Positions 33,563-42,221 of a DNA stretch of 64,000 bases are shown here, one piece after another. Numbering within the stretch: the stretch's first letter is position 1; each line of letters begins with the position of its first letter. The DNA is taken from the NCBI GenBank assembly GCA_045652765.1, contig JAZOLG010000031.1, positions 1-64,000 of the forward strand, given 5' to 3'. Under the pieces are notes generated by a model. The model did not search any database. It saw only the letters and a list, made by a program, of their open reading frames with translations, and was not told where the DNA came from. Source of the DNA: UBA1231 sp045652765. GTDB lineage: Bacteria; Bacillota_I; Bacilli_A; ML615J-28; CAG-313. The position numbers were made by a program, and so were the translations under genes.

Positions 33563-35410
33563 ATGGAAAAACGTATTTCTAAAATAGGATATAAATATTT
33601 AGGGAAAATGTTGATGAAATATTTGCCATTAATAATAATTATTATGTTATTATCAGGTGTTGATTCATTTGCGTATACATATGTTCCTTTATTTATTCAG
33701 TTTATATTTTCAGTATTATCTGATCCAATTCCATCATCAAATTTACCAAGCTGGGTAACAGATTTGTTTATGAGAGGAAATGAAACCGTAAAAATTGTAA
33801 TATATGCAGCTGTTGGTTTAGCAATGTATCAATTATTACGAGGAATGTTAAAATTCATATCAGGTATATATCGACAAACAATAGGTCAAACTATTTCAAG
33901 AGATATTAGAAAATCACTATATGAACATATTCAAACATTGCCATATAGTTATCATAACAATTCTGATATTGGTGATTTAATCCAAAGATGCACATCAGAT
34001 ATTGATGTAATTCAAAATTTTTTGTGTCAACAATTACCAGAAATTATTTCTGTTTTCGCAATATTATTTTCATCTCTATATCAAATGTCTAGAATTAATG
34101 GTGAATTAACGTTAGTTTCAACTATTATTATACCTGTTGCATTTACTAGCTCATTTATTTATTGCCGTTATGTAGAAAATAAATATGAAAAAATTGAAGA
34201 ATGTGAAGCGGACTTAATGACAATAATGCAAGAAAACATTGGAAATGTTCGAGTTGTTAAAGCTTTCGCAAATGAATATTATGAATTAAAACGTTTTGAA
34301 AAACAAAATCGTGAATATGCAACTAAGAATTTAAGATTACAAAAAACATCGGCTTTATTTTGGGGTATTGGAGATGCAACAACGATGGCTCAATTGATGT
34401 TGACAATGTTAGTATCAATTAGCTTGGTAAGAAAAGGTGATCCTTCCATGAGTATTGCTAATATTACAGCTACAATAACTTTAGTAGGTTCTTATATATG
34501 GCCAGTTAGAGGTCTTGGAAGAATGATTGCTGATATGGGTAAATGTTCGGTATCTGGTGGAAGAATTAAAGAAATTTTAGATAAGGATTCAGAATTTAAT
34601 ATTGATGGTGAATATGAGCCAAATATAAAAGGTGGAATTACATTTGAAAATGTAAGCTTTAAATTTGATGATGCTAATAATATTTTATTGAAAAATCTGA
34701 ATTTAAAAATTAAACCTGGTGAGACTATAGCTATTGTTGGTAAAACTGGAAGTGGTAAAAGTACCATAGCTAAGATTCTAACTAGACTTATGGATTATCA
34801 AGATGGTGTGATTTTGATAGATGATGTTCCACTTAGAAATATTAAAAAACAATATTTACGTAGTCAAATTGGTTTAATATTGCAAGATACTTTCTTGTAT
34901 TCAAGAACAGTGTTTGAAAATATTGCAATTACTAAGCCAGATGTTTCAATGGAAAAGGTTGTAGATGTTGCAAAAACATCAGCGGTACATCAAGATATTG
35001 TTAACTTTGAAAAGGGTTATGACACTATTGTAGGAGAAAAAGGTGCAACTTTATCTGGAGGACAAAAACAAAGAGTTGCAATTGCCAGAATGTTGTTAAA
35101 AGATAAGCCTATTGTAATATTTGATGATTCACTTAGTGCTGTAGATACTGAAACTGATCGACTAATTCGAAAAGCTTTAAAAGAAACAAATATTAAATCA
35201 ACTGTAATTATAATAACACATCGAATAACTACTGCTAAACAAGCTGATCGAATTGTGGTATTAGATAATGAAACAATTAGTGATGTTGGAACTCATAATG
35301 AATTAGCTAATCGTCCTGGATTATATAAGAAAATGTGGGATATTCAAAAGAAGTTAGAAGAAGAATTTATCAAAATTCTTGGTGAGGAGGTGACATCAAA
35401 TGAACAATAA
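33563..35410 (+). CDS. ABC exporter half-transporter, degenerate-site subunit
   Basis: A 615-residue half-transporter: six-helix transmembrane domain (about 20-330) then an ATPase with GKTGSGKST and a canonical LSGGQ signature. Walker B reads IVIFDDSLSAVD: Asp replaces the catalytic Glu, as in the non-hydrolysing site of heterodimeric exporters. Partner is the next gene, overlapping by 11 bases. Substrate unknown; drugs or lipids are usual for the type. Confidence 0.9.
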   Translation: MEKRISKIGYKYLGKMLMKYLPLIIIIMLLSGVDSFAYTYVPLFIQFIFSVLSDPIPSSNLPSWVTDLFMRGNETVKIVIYAAVGLAMYQLLRGMLKFISGIYRQTIGQTISRDIRKSLYEHIQTLPYSYHNNSDIGDLIQRCTSDIDVIQNFLCQQLPEIISVFAILFSSLYQMSRINGELTLVSTIIIPVAFTSSFIYCRYVENKYEKIEECEADLMTIMQENIGNVRVVKAFANEYYELKRFEKQNREYATKNLRLQKTSALFWGIGDATTMAQLMLTMLVSISLVRKGDPSMSIANITATITLVGSYIWPVRGLGRMIADMGKCSVSGGRIKEILDKDSEFNIDGEYEPNIKGGITFENVSFKFDDANNILLKNLNLKIKPGETIAIVGKTGSGKSTIAKILTRLMDYQDGVILIDDVPLRNIKKQYLRSQIGLILQDTFLYSRTVFENIAITKPDVSMEKVVDVAKTSAVHQDIVNFEKGYDTIVGEKGATLSGGQKQRVAIARMLLKDKPIVIFDDSLSAVDTETDRLIRKALKETNIKSTVIIITHRITTAKQADRIVVLDNETISDVGTHNELANRPGLYKKMWDIQKKLEEEFIKILGEEVTSNEQ

Positions 35411-37256
35411 TTTTGAAGAAAAAGACTTTGAGAAGTTTAAATTTAATACTTGGAAGAGAATTATTTCAATTGTATTAAAAAACAAAGGTGCTTTAATCGC
35501 GATGATTATTTTCGTATTGATGTCTACTGTTGTTGATATTTGTTATCCATTATTAAACCGTTTTGTATTACAAACATATTTTGAAGGTAATCCATCACAA
35601 AATAATGTAACTTTTACTTGGGTTGTTATAGGATATATTAGTATTGTTATTTCAATGGGTGTTAGTGTTTGGGGATTTATTTACTTTTCTACTAAAGTTG
35701 AAGAATCAACAACTTATGAAATTAGAATGCTAGCTTTTGACAAAATACAAAAATTATCATTTTCATATTTTGATACAACTCCATCAGGGTGGCTAATGGC
35801 AAGAATGACAAGTGATGCTAGAAAATTGTCTTCGATAATTTCTTGGAGTATTGTTGATCTATTGTGGGGAATAATGACAATGGTTGGTATTTTAATAATC
35901 AGTTTTATTATTGATTTTAGATTAGCTTTGATTTTAGTTTTATTAATTCCTATCTTTTTCATTATTTCAATATATTGTAAAAATAAAATTTTAAAAGAAT
36001 ATCGTGAAGTTAGAAAGATTAATTCTGCCATAACAGCATCTTATAATGAAAGCTTTATGGGTGCTAATACAACTAAAACTCTTGTTTTAGAAGATGACAA
36101 TAATGCTAGTTTTAATAATGTAATTAATAAAATGCGTAAACGTTCAATTCGAGCAAGCGTATTCTCTAGTTTATACTGGCCGACAATATTGTTTTTAGGT
36201 TATATTGGTATAGCTGCTGTACTTGGTATTGGTGCTGGCCTTGTTGAAGGCGGTAAAATTCTAGGTACAAGTATTACAGTTGCAACGTTGTATTTATTTG
36301 TTGATTATTCAATTAAATTCTTTGATCCTGTTATGATGATAGCACGTGTTTTAACTGATTTACAACAAGCTCAAGCATCTGCAGAACGAGTTTTACAATT
36401 AATTGATGAAAAACCTGATATTATTGATGCGCCTGAAGTCATTGAAAAATATGGAGATATTTATAACTTTAACAAGGAAAACTGGGAAAAAATTCAGGGT
36501 AATATTGAATTTAAAAATGTAACATTTAGTTACAAAAACACTGACGTAAACGTTTTAAAAGATTTTAATTTAGAAATTAAATCTGGAGAAATGATTGCGT
36601 TTGTTGGGGAAACAGGAAGCGGAAAAAGTACAATTGTTAATTTAATTTGCCGTTTTTATGAGCCAACTAGTGGTGATATATTAATCGATGGTAAATCTTA
36701 TAAAGAAAGATCGATGTCATGGCTACATTCTAATTTGGGATATGTCTTACAAACCCCACAATTATTTTCCGGCACAATTAAAGATAATATAAGATATGGT
36801 AAATTAGATGCTACTGATGAAGAAATAATTTATGCTGCAAAATTAGCAAATGCGCACGAGTTTATTTCAACACTAGAAAATGGATATGACACATTTGTTG
36901 GTGAAAGTGGAAATAAATTATCTTTAGGTGAAAAACAATTAATCTCTTTTGCAAGAGCTGTTGTTGCCAATCCATCGATAATTGTTTTAGATGAAGCCAC
37001 ATCATCAATTGATACAGAAAATGAAAAAGCAATTTTAGAAGCTATGAAAACAGTTCTGAAAAACAGAACAAGTTTAGTAATTGCGCATAGATTATCTACT
37101 GTTGTAGATGCGGATAAGATTATCGTCTTAAAACATGGTAAAATATTGGAAATAGGAACTCATAAAGAATTGCTTGCTAAAAAAGGATATTATTTTAATT
37201 TATACAAAAATCAATTTATGCAAGAGTTAGAAAATAAGATGATTAATAATTTATAA
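35400..37256 (+). CDS. ABC exporter half-transporter, catalytic-Glu subunit
   Basis: A 618-residue partner of the preceding gene. Six transmembrane helices, then an ATPase with GETGSGKST and Walker B IIVLDEATSSID carrying the catalytic Glu. Its signature is LSLGE instead of LSGGQ. Combined with the Asp in the partner's Walker B this gives one competent and one degenerate ATP site, as in TM287/288 and BmrCD. The start has GAGGAGGTG inside the upstream gene. Confidence 0.9.
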   Translation: MNNNFEEKDFEKFKFNTWKRIISIVLKNKGALIAMIIFVLMSTVVDICYPLLNRFVLQTYFEGNPSQNNVTFTWVVIGYISIVISMGVSVWGFIYFSTKVEESTTYEIRMLAFDKIQKLSFSYFDTTPSGWLMARMTSDARKLSSIISWSIVDLLWGIMTMVGILIISFIIDFRLALILVLLIPIFFIISIYCKNKILKEYREVRKINSAITASYNESFMGANTTKTLVLEDDNNASFNNVINKMRKRSIRASVFSSLYWPTILFLGYIGIAAVLGIGAGLVEGGKILGTSITVATLYLFVDYSIKFFDPVMMIARVLTDLQQAQASAERVLQLIDEKPDIIDAPEVIEKYGDIYNFNKENWEKIQGNIEFKNVTFSYKNTDVNVLKDFNLEIKSGEMIAFVGETGSGKSTIVNLICRFYEPTSGDILIDGKSYKERSMSWLHSNLGYVLQTPQLFSGTIKDNIRYGKLDATDEEIIYAAKLANAHEFISTLENGYDTFVGESGNKLSLGEKQLISFARAVVANPSIIVLDEATSSIDTENEKAILEAMKTVLKNRTSLVIAHRLSTVVDADKIIVLKHGKILEIGTHKELLAKKGYYFNLYKNQFMQELENKMINNL

Positions 37257-37266
37257 AATGATATAT

Positions 37267-37294
37267 TTGACAAAAAAATAAAATTTGGTATAAT
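37267..37294 (+). promoter_or_regulatory. Promoter of the HNH-like / rsmD / coaD unit
   Basis: Perfect TTGACA (37267-37272) and TATAAT (37289-37294) with 16-base spacing. Confidence 0.85.
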
Positions 37295-37323
37295 ATGTAT
37301 ATATTATATTAGGAAGGTGTTTT

Positions 37324-37650
37324 ATGGACAAATTCGAAGCTTTAAAAATATGGGAACATGAATATGGCGATCAAGAATATGCCCATGATGTAATCGGTAG
37401 AAAGATTAAAAGATCTGATTATATGATGGATAACCAAGTTGGTTGGGTAGTGACGTATATGCGACCTTTAGATCAAGGTGGTAATGACGATGAAGGGAAT
37501 ATAATCATTTTACATCATCACACTGCTTCAGAAAAAGGTAATAGTTATCCTGAATTCTTTGTTGATTCAATCAAATATATTGTCAAACATGAAGAAGATG
37601 GTGATTTTTATTATATTGAATCATCTAAAGAAAGAGATGACAATCTATAA
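37324..37650 (+). CDS. HNH-nuclease-like protein with decayed active site
   Basis: A 108-residue protein. Residues 25-71 follow the plan of small HNH nuclease-domain proteins: GRKIKRSDY, then GWVVTYMRPLDQGG, then a loop with Asn59, then LHHHTASEKG. In active members the Trp strand ends in Asp-His (WxVDHIxPL); here those are Thr44 and Tyr45, and the later Asn of TN is Ala68. It is therefore probably not a nuclease and may be a structural or DNA-binding relic. Leads the rsmD-coaD operon, overlapping rsmD by one base. Fold assignment is by pattern only. Confidence 0.6.
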   Translation: MDKFEALKIWEHEYGDQEYAHDVIGRKIKRSDYMMDNQVGWVVTYMRPLDQGGNDDEGNIIILHHHTASEKGNSYPEFFVDSIKYIVKHEEDGDFYYIESSKERDDNL

Positions 37651-38198
37651 TGAGAATAATCGCTGGAAAAAATAGAGGAAGAAAGTTAGCTACTTTAGAA
37701 GGACTAGCAACAAGACCTACTTTAGATGGAACAAAAGAAGCTATTTTTAGTAGTTTAGGTGGTATGCTTCCAGACTATGTCGTTTTGGATGTATTTGGTG
37801 GTAGTGGTGCATTATCATTAGAATCGATAAGTCGTGGAGCTAAAAAAGCATATATTCTAGATAATAATTTAGATGCAATAGAAATTATTAAAAAGAATGC
37901 ACAAACACTTAATTCGATGAAAGAATTGACTATTTTATATGGGGATTACAAACAAATTATTGGTCGTTTTAAAAACAGTAAAATGTTTGACATAGTTTTT
38001 TTAGATCCTCCATTTAGATTAAAAGTAATTGATGAATTAGTAGAATTTATTATTGATAATAATCTTTTAGCTGATTATGGATATATAGTTTGTGAATATC
38101 CAAAGGAAGATATTGTTAGAAAAGATTATGATGGTTTTAACGTTAAATTATGTAGAAGATATTCAAGTAGTGAAGTTTTAATACTTGAAAAGGAGTAA
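37650..38198 (+). CDS. rsmD: 16S rRNA (guanine966-N2)-methyltransferase
   Basis: A 182-residue SAM-dependent methyltransferase. MRIIAGKNRGRKL and TRPTLDGTKEAIFSSL are family-specific, LDVFGGSGALSLESISRG binds SAM, and LDPPF is the catalytic motif IV. It modifies 16S rRNA in the assembling small subunit. Starts within the upstream stop (TAATG). Followed by coaD, the classic rsmD-coaD-ylbJ neighbourhood of Bacilli. Confidence 0.94.
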   Translation: MRIIAGKNRGRKLATLEGLATRPTLDGTKEAIFSSLGGMLPDYVVLDVFGGSGALSLESISRGAKKAYILDNNLDAIEIIKKNAQTLNSMKELTILYGDYKQIIGRFKNSKMFDIVFLDPPFRLKVIDELVEFIIDNNLLADYGYIVCEYPKEDIVRKDYDGFNVKLCRRYSSSEVLILEKE

Positions 38199-38200
38199 AT

Positions 38201-38677
38201 ATGAGAATTGGCGTTTATCCTGGTACATTTGATCCAATAACTAATGGTCACTTAGACATTATTAAAAGAGCATCTGGATTATTTGATAAATTATATGTTG
38301 TTGTTCCGAACAATGTAAATAAAAAAACTCTTTTCTCAGTAGAAGAAAGAGTTAATTTAGTAAAACAAGTTGTATCAAATATTCCTAATGTTGTAGTGGA
38401 CACTACAAGTTTATTAACTGTCGATTATGCTAAAACAGTAGGAGCAACTACTCTATTAAGAGGTCTTCGAATGGTTAGTGACTTTGAATATGAATTGCAA
38501 ATGGCTGCACTTAATAAATCGTTAAATAGTGATGTTGAAACTATCTTTATTATGAGTAGTCACGAATATTCATTTTTATCTTCAAGTAGTGTTAAAGAAA
38601 TTGCGGCTTTTGCGGGAGAATTCAAGGAATTTGTTCCACAACCAGTGTATGAAGCTTTAAAACAAAAGTATAAATAA
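38201..38677 (+). CDS. coaD: Phosphopantetheine adenylyltransferase
   Basis: A 158-residue enzyme making dephospho-CoA. YPGTFDPITNGHLDII holds the HIGH-type TxGH motif, TLLRGLRMVSDFEYE the pantetheine site, and FLSSSSVKEIA the ISSTxxR-like ATP site. AAAGGAG ribosome site. Its 3' end overlaps the oppositely oriented ylbJ by 21 bases. Confidence 0.95.
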   Translation: MRIGVYPGTFDPITNGHLDIIKRASGLFDKLYVVVPNNVNKKTLFSVEERVNLVKQVVSNIPNVVVDTTSLLTVDYAKTVGATTLLRGLRMVSDFEYELQMAALNKSLNSDVETIFIMSSHEYSFLSSSSVKEIAAFAGEFKEFVPQPVYEALKQKYK

Positions 38678-39541
38678 AAGGTAAAATACTATCGTATTTA
38701 ATACTATAAATTTTATACGACTTAAAATTATGATTTTAGAGAAGTGCCTGATTTTTTCAGGCGCTTTTTGTTTTATAAAAAATATAGATTGTACTATTAT
38801 AGATAGCCCGGTTGACGATAGTAATATTGTTAGTAATATTAATTTTAAAGTGTAAACCATTGTACTATTTGCAATATTAAAAATACCTGTTGAAATATCT
38901 AGAAAACTAACCATTATTGATAATGTTTTATTTGATAAAAAAGGTAGTTTTAAATAACTAGTTATAAGAGGAATAATAAAAATATTTAATAAGATAGAGG
39001 ATAATCTATTAATTGAATCAAATAATGAATAATTAATGTCATTACTAAAAATTGAGATTTTTCTTTTTTTGTTTGTACAAAGAAATATTAAATTTACTAC
39101 TAATGAACAAAAAATGTATAAAAAAGCGACGCTACTGCCTACACCAATTAAATTGTATGCAGTAATTATAAATAGTGGATTCATAAATGAACATGAAAGT
39201 AAAATTTTAGAGTCATTCATAGTTATTTGATTTTTTTTATATTTAGTAACTGTAAGAATAGTTGTAGTTGGATTTCCTACTAAAATACTAGAAAGAAATA
39301 ATGAATATGCATTTTTAGACTCAAACAATTGTAGTGGCTTCAACAAATAATATGGTAGATTAACAAAGAACTTATTATTAACAATTACAGATGACAGTAG
39401 ATACATTGGAATTATCGATGGCATTAATACTTTAATAAATATTAAGCATACGTCATATGTAATATCTTTAATGTGAGAAGGGTAAAAGAATGAATAAAAC
39501 ATATAAAACATAGTTATCAAAAAAGCAAAAAAATAACGCAT
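38657..39541 (-). CDS. ylbJ: Sporulation integral membrane protein YlbJ
   Basis: A 294-residue membrane protein with about eight hydrophobic segments. VLMPSIIPMYLLSSVIV, the SSILVGNPTTTIL block (family usually has G-x-P) and SCSFMNPLFII match YlbJ. In Bacillus it is made under sigma-E and is required for heat-resistant spores. Position next to rsmD-coaD supports the name. The family is otherwise variable and this copy is shorter than usual. GAGGT ribosome site lies in a hairpin loop. Confidence 0.78.
   Translation of the reverse strand: MRYFFAFLITMFYMFYSFFYPSHIKDITYDVCLIFIKVLMPSIIPMYLLSSVIVNNKFFVNLPYYLLKPLQLFESKNAYSLFLSSILVGNPTTTILTVTKYKKNQITMNDSKILLSCSFMNPLFIITAYNLIGVGSSVAFLYIFCSLVVNLIFLCTNKKRKISIFSNDINYSLFDSINRLSSILLNIFIIPLITSYLKLPFLSNKTLSIMVSFLDISTGIFNIANSTMVYTLKLILLTILLSSTGLSIIVQSIFFIKQKAPEKIRHFSKIIILSRIKFIVLNTIVFYLLFILLF
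38744..38769 (+). terminator. coaD terminator inside ylbJ
   Basis: GTGCCTGA (38744-38751) pairs with TCAGGCGC (38757-38764), followed by five T. On the plus strand it would end coaD 67 bases past its stop, but it lies within the ylbJ coding region on the other strand. Confidence 0.8.
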
Positions 39542-39574
39542 AAAACCTCAATATAAGATTATGCTGCGTTATTT
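39527..39574 (-). terminator. Hairpin over the ylbJ start codon, terminator-like
   Basis: On the minus strand, AAATAAC (39574-39568) and GCATAA (39564-39559) pair with TTATGC (39543-39538) and GTTATTT (39537-39531), leaving three bases bulged. Seven T overlap and follow the end of the stem. The loop holds the GAGGT site, and the ylbJ ATG is in the stem. Confidence 0.55.
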
Positions 39575-39581
39575 CAATTTA

Positions 39582-40277
39582 TCACGAAATATATAATGTA
39601 GCACCTGGATAAATTATATCGCTATTTAAATTGTTTTTTGTTTTGATAGAATCAATACTTACACCATATTTATTAGCAATTTTAAATAGAGTATCATTAG
39701 GCTTTACAATGTATGTAACTTCATTTGGCTTTGTATACGGTATTTGAAAATAATTTGCAATGGACTTGACAACACTTTCAGCTAAATTTGGCCATTCGTA
39801 TAGTAATCTATAGGTATCTTTATCGTTATCAGCAAATCCATATTCAATTATCATGGCTTGATTAGGAATTGTATCTCTTAAAATAAAGTAGTAATCTTTT
39901 CCCAATGAATTTTTTCTAGTGTAAACATTACGAATAGTTAAACCATCTGACTTTAATTCATCAGCAATCATTAAAGGTAATTCATTTGTGCCTCGTAATG
40001 AATAAATTATTTCTCCTCCCATACTTCCCCCGTTGTTAATGTGATTTGAAATAAGTATATCAGAAGGTTTAGGATTTAAATTATTTATGATATTTATTCT
40101 TTGATTAGGGGTCAATGTTTCGTCATTTGACCTAACGATTGAAACAGGCAATCCGAGTTCTTTTAATCTATTAAATTGATAATCTGTTATTTTCTTGGTT
40201 AAATCTTTTTCTTTGAAATAAATATTTGATCCACCACCTGGATCAAATCCACCATGGCCAGCATCTAAAATAATCAT
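39582..40277 (-). CDS. N-acetylmuramoyl-L-alanine amidase with LysM domain
   Basis: A 231-residue cell-wall hydrolase. The Amidase_3 domain (2-175) shows DAGHGGFDPGG (zinc His), the KEKDLTKKI Glu, SNHINN (zinc His) and the catalytic Glu in MIIEYGFADN. One C-terminal LysM (185-231) binds peptidoglycan. No signal peptide, like the Bacillus mother-cell amidases CwlC and CwlH that act in sporulation. ATG 40277 with GAGGAAG is chosen over an in-frame start 30 bases upstream. It has the only TGA stop I found. Confidence 0.88.
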   Translation of the reverse strand: MIILDAGHGGFDPGGGSNIYFKEKDLTKKITDYQFNRLKELGLPVSIVRSNDETLTPNQRINIINNLNPKPSDILISNHINNGGSMGGEIIYSLRGTNELPLMIADELKSDGLTIRNVYTRKNSLGKDYYFILRDTIPNQAMIIEYGFADNDKDTYRLLYEWPNLAESVVKSIANYFQIPYTKPNEVTYIVKPNDTLFKIANKYGVSIDSIKTKNNLNSDIIYPGATLYIS

Positions 40278-40296
40278 AAAATCTTCCTCTCGATAT

Positions 40297-40304
40297 ATTA
40301 TATG
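40297..40304 (-). promoter_or_regulatory. Possible sporulation-type -10 of the amidase gene
   Basis: Minus-strand CATATAAT is one mismatch from the sigma-E -10 (CATACAAT) and with the next base fits the sigma-K form CATANNNTA. It also contains TATAAT, but no sigma-A -35 is found 16-18 bases upstream. Confidence 0.35.
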
Positions 40305-40354
40305 CAATTTTTATTTAATTGTTCGTATGTATATTCCTTATTATATATAGAGAA

Positions 40355-40378
40355 TAAAAAAAGGCCTTAAGGCCTTTT
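40355..40378 (-). terminator. Terminator of the M32 carboxypeptidase gene
   Basis: Minus-strand AAAAGGCC/GGCCTTTT with loop TTAA and a long T run; it overlaps the stop codon. Confidence 0.85.
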
Positions 40379-41882
40379 ATAAGTTGTATAAATCATTAAA
40401 TTTATTTTGTAAATATTCAATGTAATATTTTGTATTTAACGGTTCACCTGTTATTTTAACAATCCATTCGTTTGGATCAAGCATTGATGCGTGATTAAAG
40501 ACATTTTTAGTTAACCATTTTTTAACACTGGTTACTTTTCCTTCTTTTATCAGATTAAGTACATCAATTTCATTTTGCATTTTATTAAATATTTGTGCAG
40601 CATAAGCATTACCTAAAGCATAAGAAGGAAAATACCCAAAACTTCCATCTGACCAATGAACATCTTGTAAAATACCTTCAGCATCGTTACTTGGAGTAAC
40701 ACCTAAATATTCAAAGTATTTTTGATTCCAAGCTTCTTTGGCATTTTCAACAGTTAATACGCCATTAATTAAATCTCTTTCAATTTCATAGCGAATAATT
40801 ATGTGTAAACAATAAGTTAATTCATCAGCTTCGATTCGAATTAGAGATGGATGTACGACATTAATTCCTTCATATAGTTCTTGTTCAGTTACATCTTTGA
40901 ATTCGGATTTAAATAGTTTTGAGAATTTTGGATAAATAGCATGAACGAATTCTTTACTACGACCGACCATATTTTCATACATTCTAGAAATACATTCGTG
41001 CATTGCTGCTGACATGTTATCATCTACGTGATGATTAACAACTTCTGTAGGTTCATTTTGCCCAAAAATGGCATGACCTCCTTCATGAATTGTAGAGAAG
41101 ATGTTTGAAACAAATAAGTTCTCATAGTAGTGCGTTGTAACTCGAACATCATGAGTTGAAATTTTAGAAGTAAATGGATGCTCTGTAGTAGACAATAATC
41201 CTGCATCTAAATCAAATCCAATTAGTTTAAGTAAATACAAAGAAAACTTTTCTTGTTTAGCTATTTTAACCTTATTAGTTAAAAAATCTTCGCGAATTTG
41301 TTTAGAAGAAGTTTTAATTTTATTTAATAATGGAATAATACCAGCTTTTAATTCACTAAAAAACTTATCCAAAACGGCTGTGTTATGTGCTTTTTCATAG
41401 TCATCAAGAAGAGAATCATATGGCGTTTCCATTTTATTTGGACGTAATGATATCATTTCTTGTTGTAATTTTATAATTTCACCTAGTGAATCTTTGAATA
41501 AATTATAGTCTTGTTTTTCTTTTGCTTTAAGCCAAGATGTATATCCATTGTTGCTAGCTAAACTATATTTGTATTGTAGTTCAGGTGTTATGTATTGTGA
41601 TTTAATGTAACGATCATAGTTAATTTCAACTAATCTTTTTGTATATTTGTCTAATTTATCTTTGTTTTCATATAGTGCTTTCAATAATGAAATATGTTCA
41701 GAATCCATTTGTTTTTGAAACAAAATATTACTTAAAATGCTTAAAGTTTCATTTCTTTCATCCATACCTTTTTTAGGAGCAATTGTTGAATGATCAAAAT
41801 GAAATACGTTTAATGCATGAGAATAAGCATTCATAATTTTAATATTTTCAAGATACTTTGTTTTAATGTCGTTTATTTTCAT
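40377..41882 (-). CDS. M32 family metallocarboxypeptidase
   Basis: A 501-residue cytoplasmic zinc carboxypeptidase of the Taq type. The zinc motif is TIHEGGHAIFGQ (HExxH), with the downstream Glu in the MHECISRMYENMVGR block. The helical body and the C-terminal GSFGYFPSYALGNAYAAQ match the family's conserved end. It trims peptides from the C-terminus. Transcribed alone, convergent with nothing and ending before the amidase promoter region. Confidence 0.92.
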   Translation of the reverse strand: MKINDIKTKYLENIKIMNAYSHALNVFHFDHSTIAPKKGMDERNETLSILSNILFQKQMDSEHISLLKALYENKDKLDKYTKRLVEINYDRYIKSQYITPELQYKYSLASNNGYTSWLKAKEKQDYNLFKDSLGEIIKLQQEMISLRPNKMETPYDSLLDDYEKAHNTAVLDKFFSELKAGIIPLLNKIKTSSKQIREDFLTNKVKIAKQEKFSLYLLKLIGFDLDAGLLSTTEHPFTSKISTHDVRVTTHYYENLFVSNIFSTIHEGGHAIFGQNEPTEVVNHHVDDNMSAAMHECISRMYENMVGRSKEFVHAIYPKFSKLFKSEFKDVTEQELYEGINVVHPSLIRIEADELTYCLHIIIRYEIERDLINGVLTVENAKEAWNQKYFEYLGVTPSNDAEGILQDVHWSDGSFGYFPSYALGNAYAAQIFNKMQNEIDVLNLIKEGKVTSVKKWLTKNVFNHASMLDPNEWIVKITGEPLNTKYYIEYLQNKFNDLYNL

Positions 41883-41931
41883 AATAAAACCTCCTAGAAT
41901 ATTATATCATAGGAGGTTTGAATTATCTTAT

Positions 41932-42171
41932 TTAATTGTAATTAATGTTATTTGTAACTGGTGGATATACATAATTTGGACTATAGTTATAGTAAGGATA
42001 TGGATAATATTGTGGATATGGATATTGATAAATTGGTTGTATATATTGTGGTTGTTGATTATTACAGCACTTATTATTAAGCCAAAGAGGAGCTGAAATT
42101 ATAGCTGCTCCTGCTAAAAATGGTAACCAAAGACGTTCTCCGTTTGGTGTTTGAACAAGACGATATTGCAT
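41932..42171 (-). CDS. Small Tyr/Pro-rich protein, coat-like
   Basis: A 79-residue protein of unknown function. It begins MQYRLVQTPNGERLW, then has one hydrophobic segment (LPFLAGAAIISAPLWL), a Cys pair, and a tail rich in Tyr, Pro and Gln (YPYPQYYPYPYY). Similar low-complexity Tyr/Pro tails occur in spore coat and surface proteins. Good GGGAGGT ribosome site. A sigma-E-like promoter is possible upstream. Confidence 0.65.
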   Translation of the reverse strand: MQYRLVQTPNGERLWLPFLAGAAIISAPLWLNNKCCNNQQPQYIQPIYQYPYPQYYPYPYYNYSPNYVYPPVTNNINYN

Positions 42172-42193
42172 TTTATAACCTCCCTTTTATTTT

Positions 42194-42221
42194 AGTATAT
42201 GCTCTAAATTGACAAAAAAAT
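42194..42221 (-). promoter_or_regulatory. Possible sigma-E-type promoter of the Tyr/Pro-rich gene
   Basis: On the minus strand, -10 CATATACT (42194-42201) fits the sigma-E consensus at most positions and the sigma-K form CATANNNTA. An ATTTT-type -35 lies about 14 bases upstream. No sigma-A -35 fits. Confidence 0.35.

Noticed and set aside
39582..40277. Mycoplasma genetic code (TGA as Trp)
   Set aside because: The amidase reads to a TGA in the right place, Trp is TGG throughout, and no gene contains an in-frame TGA.
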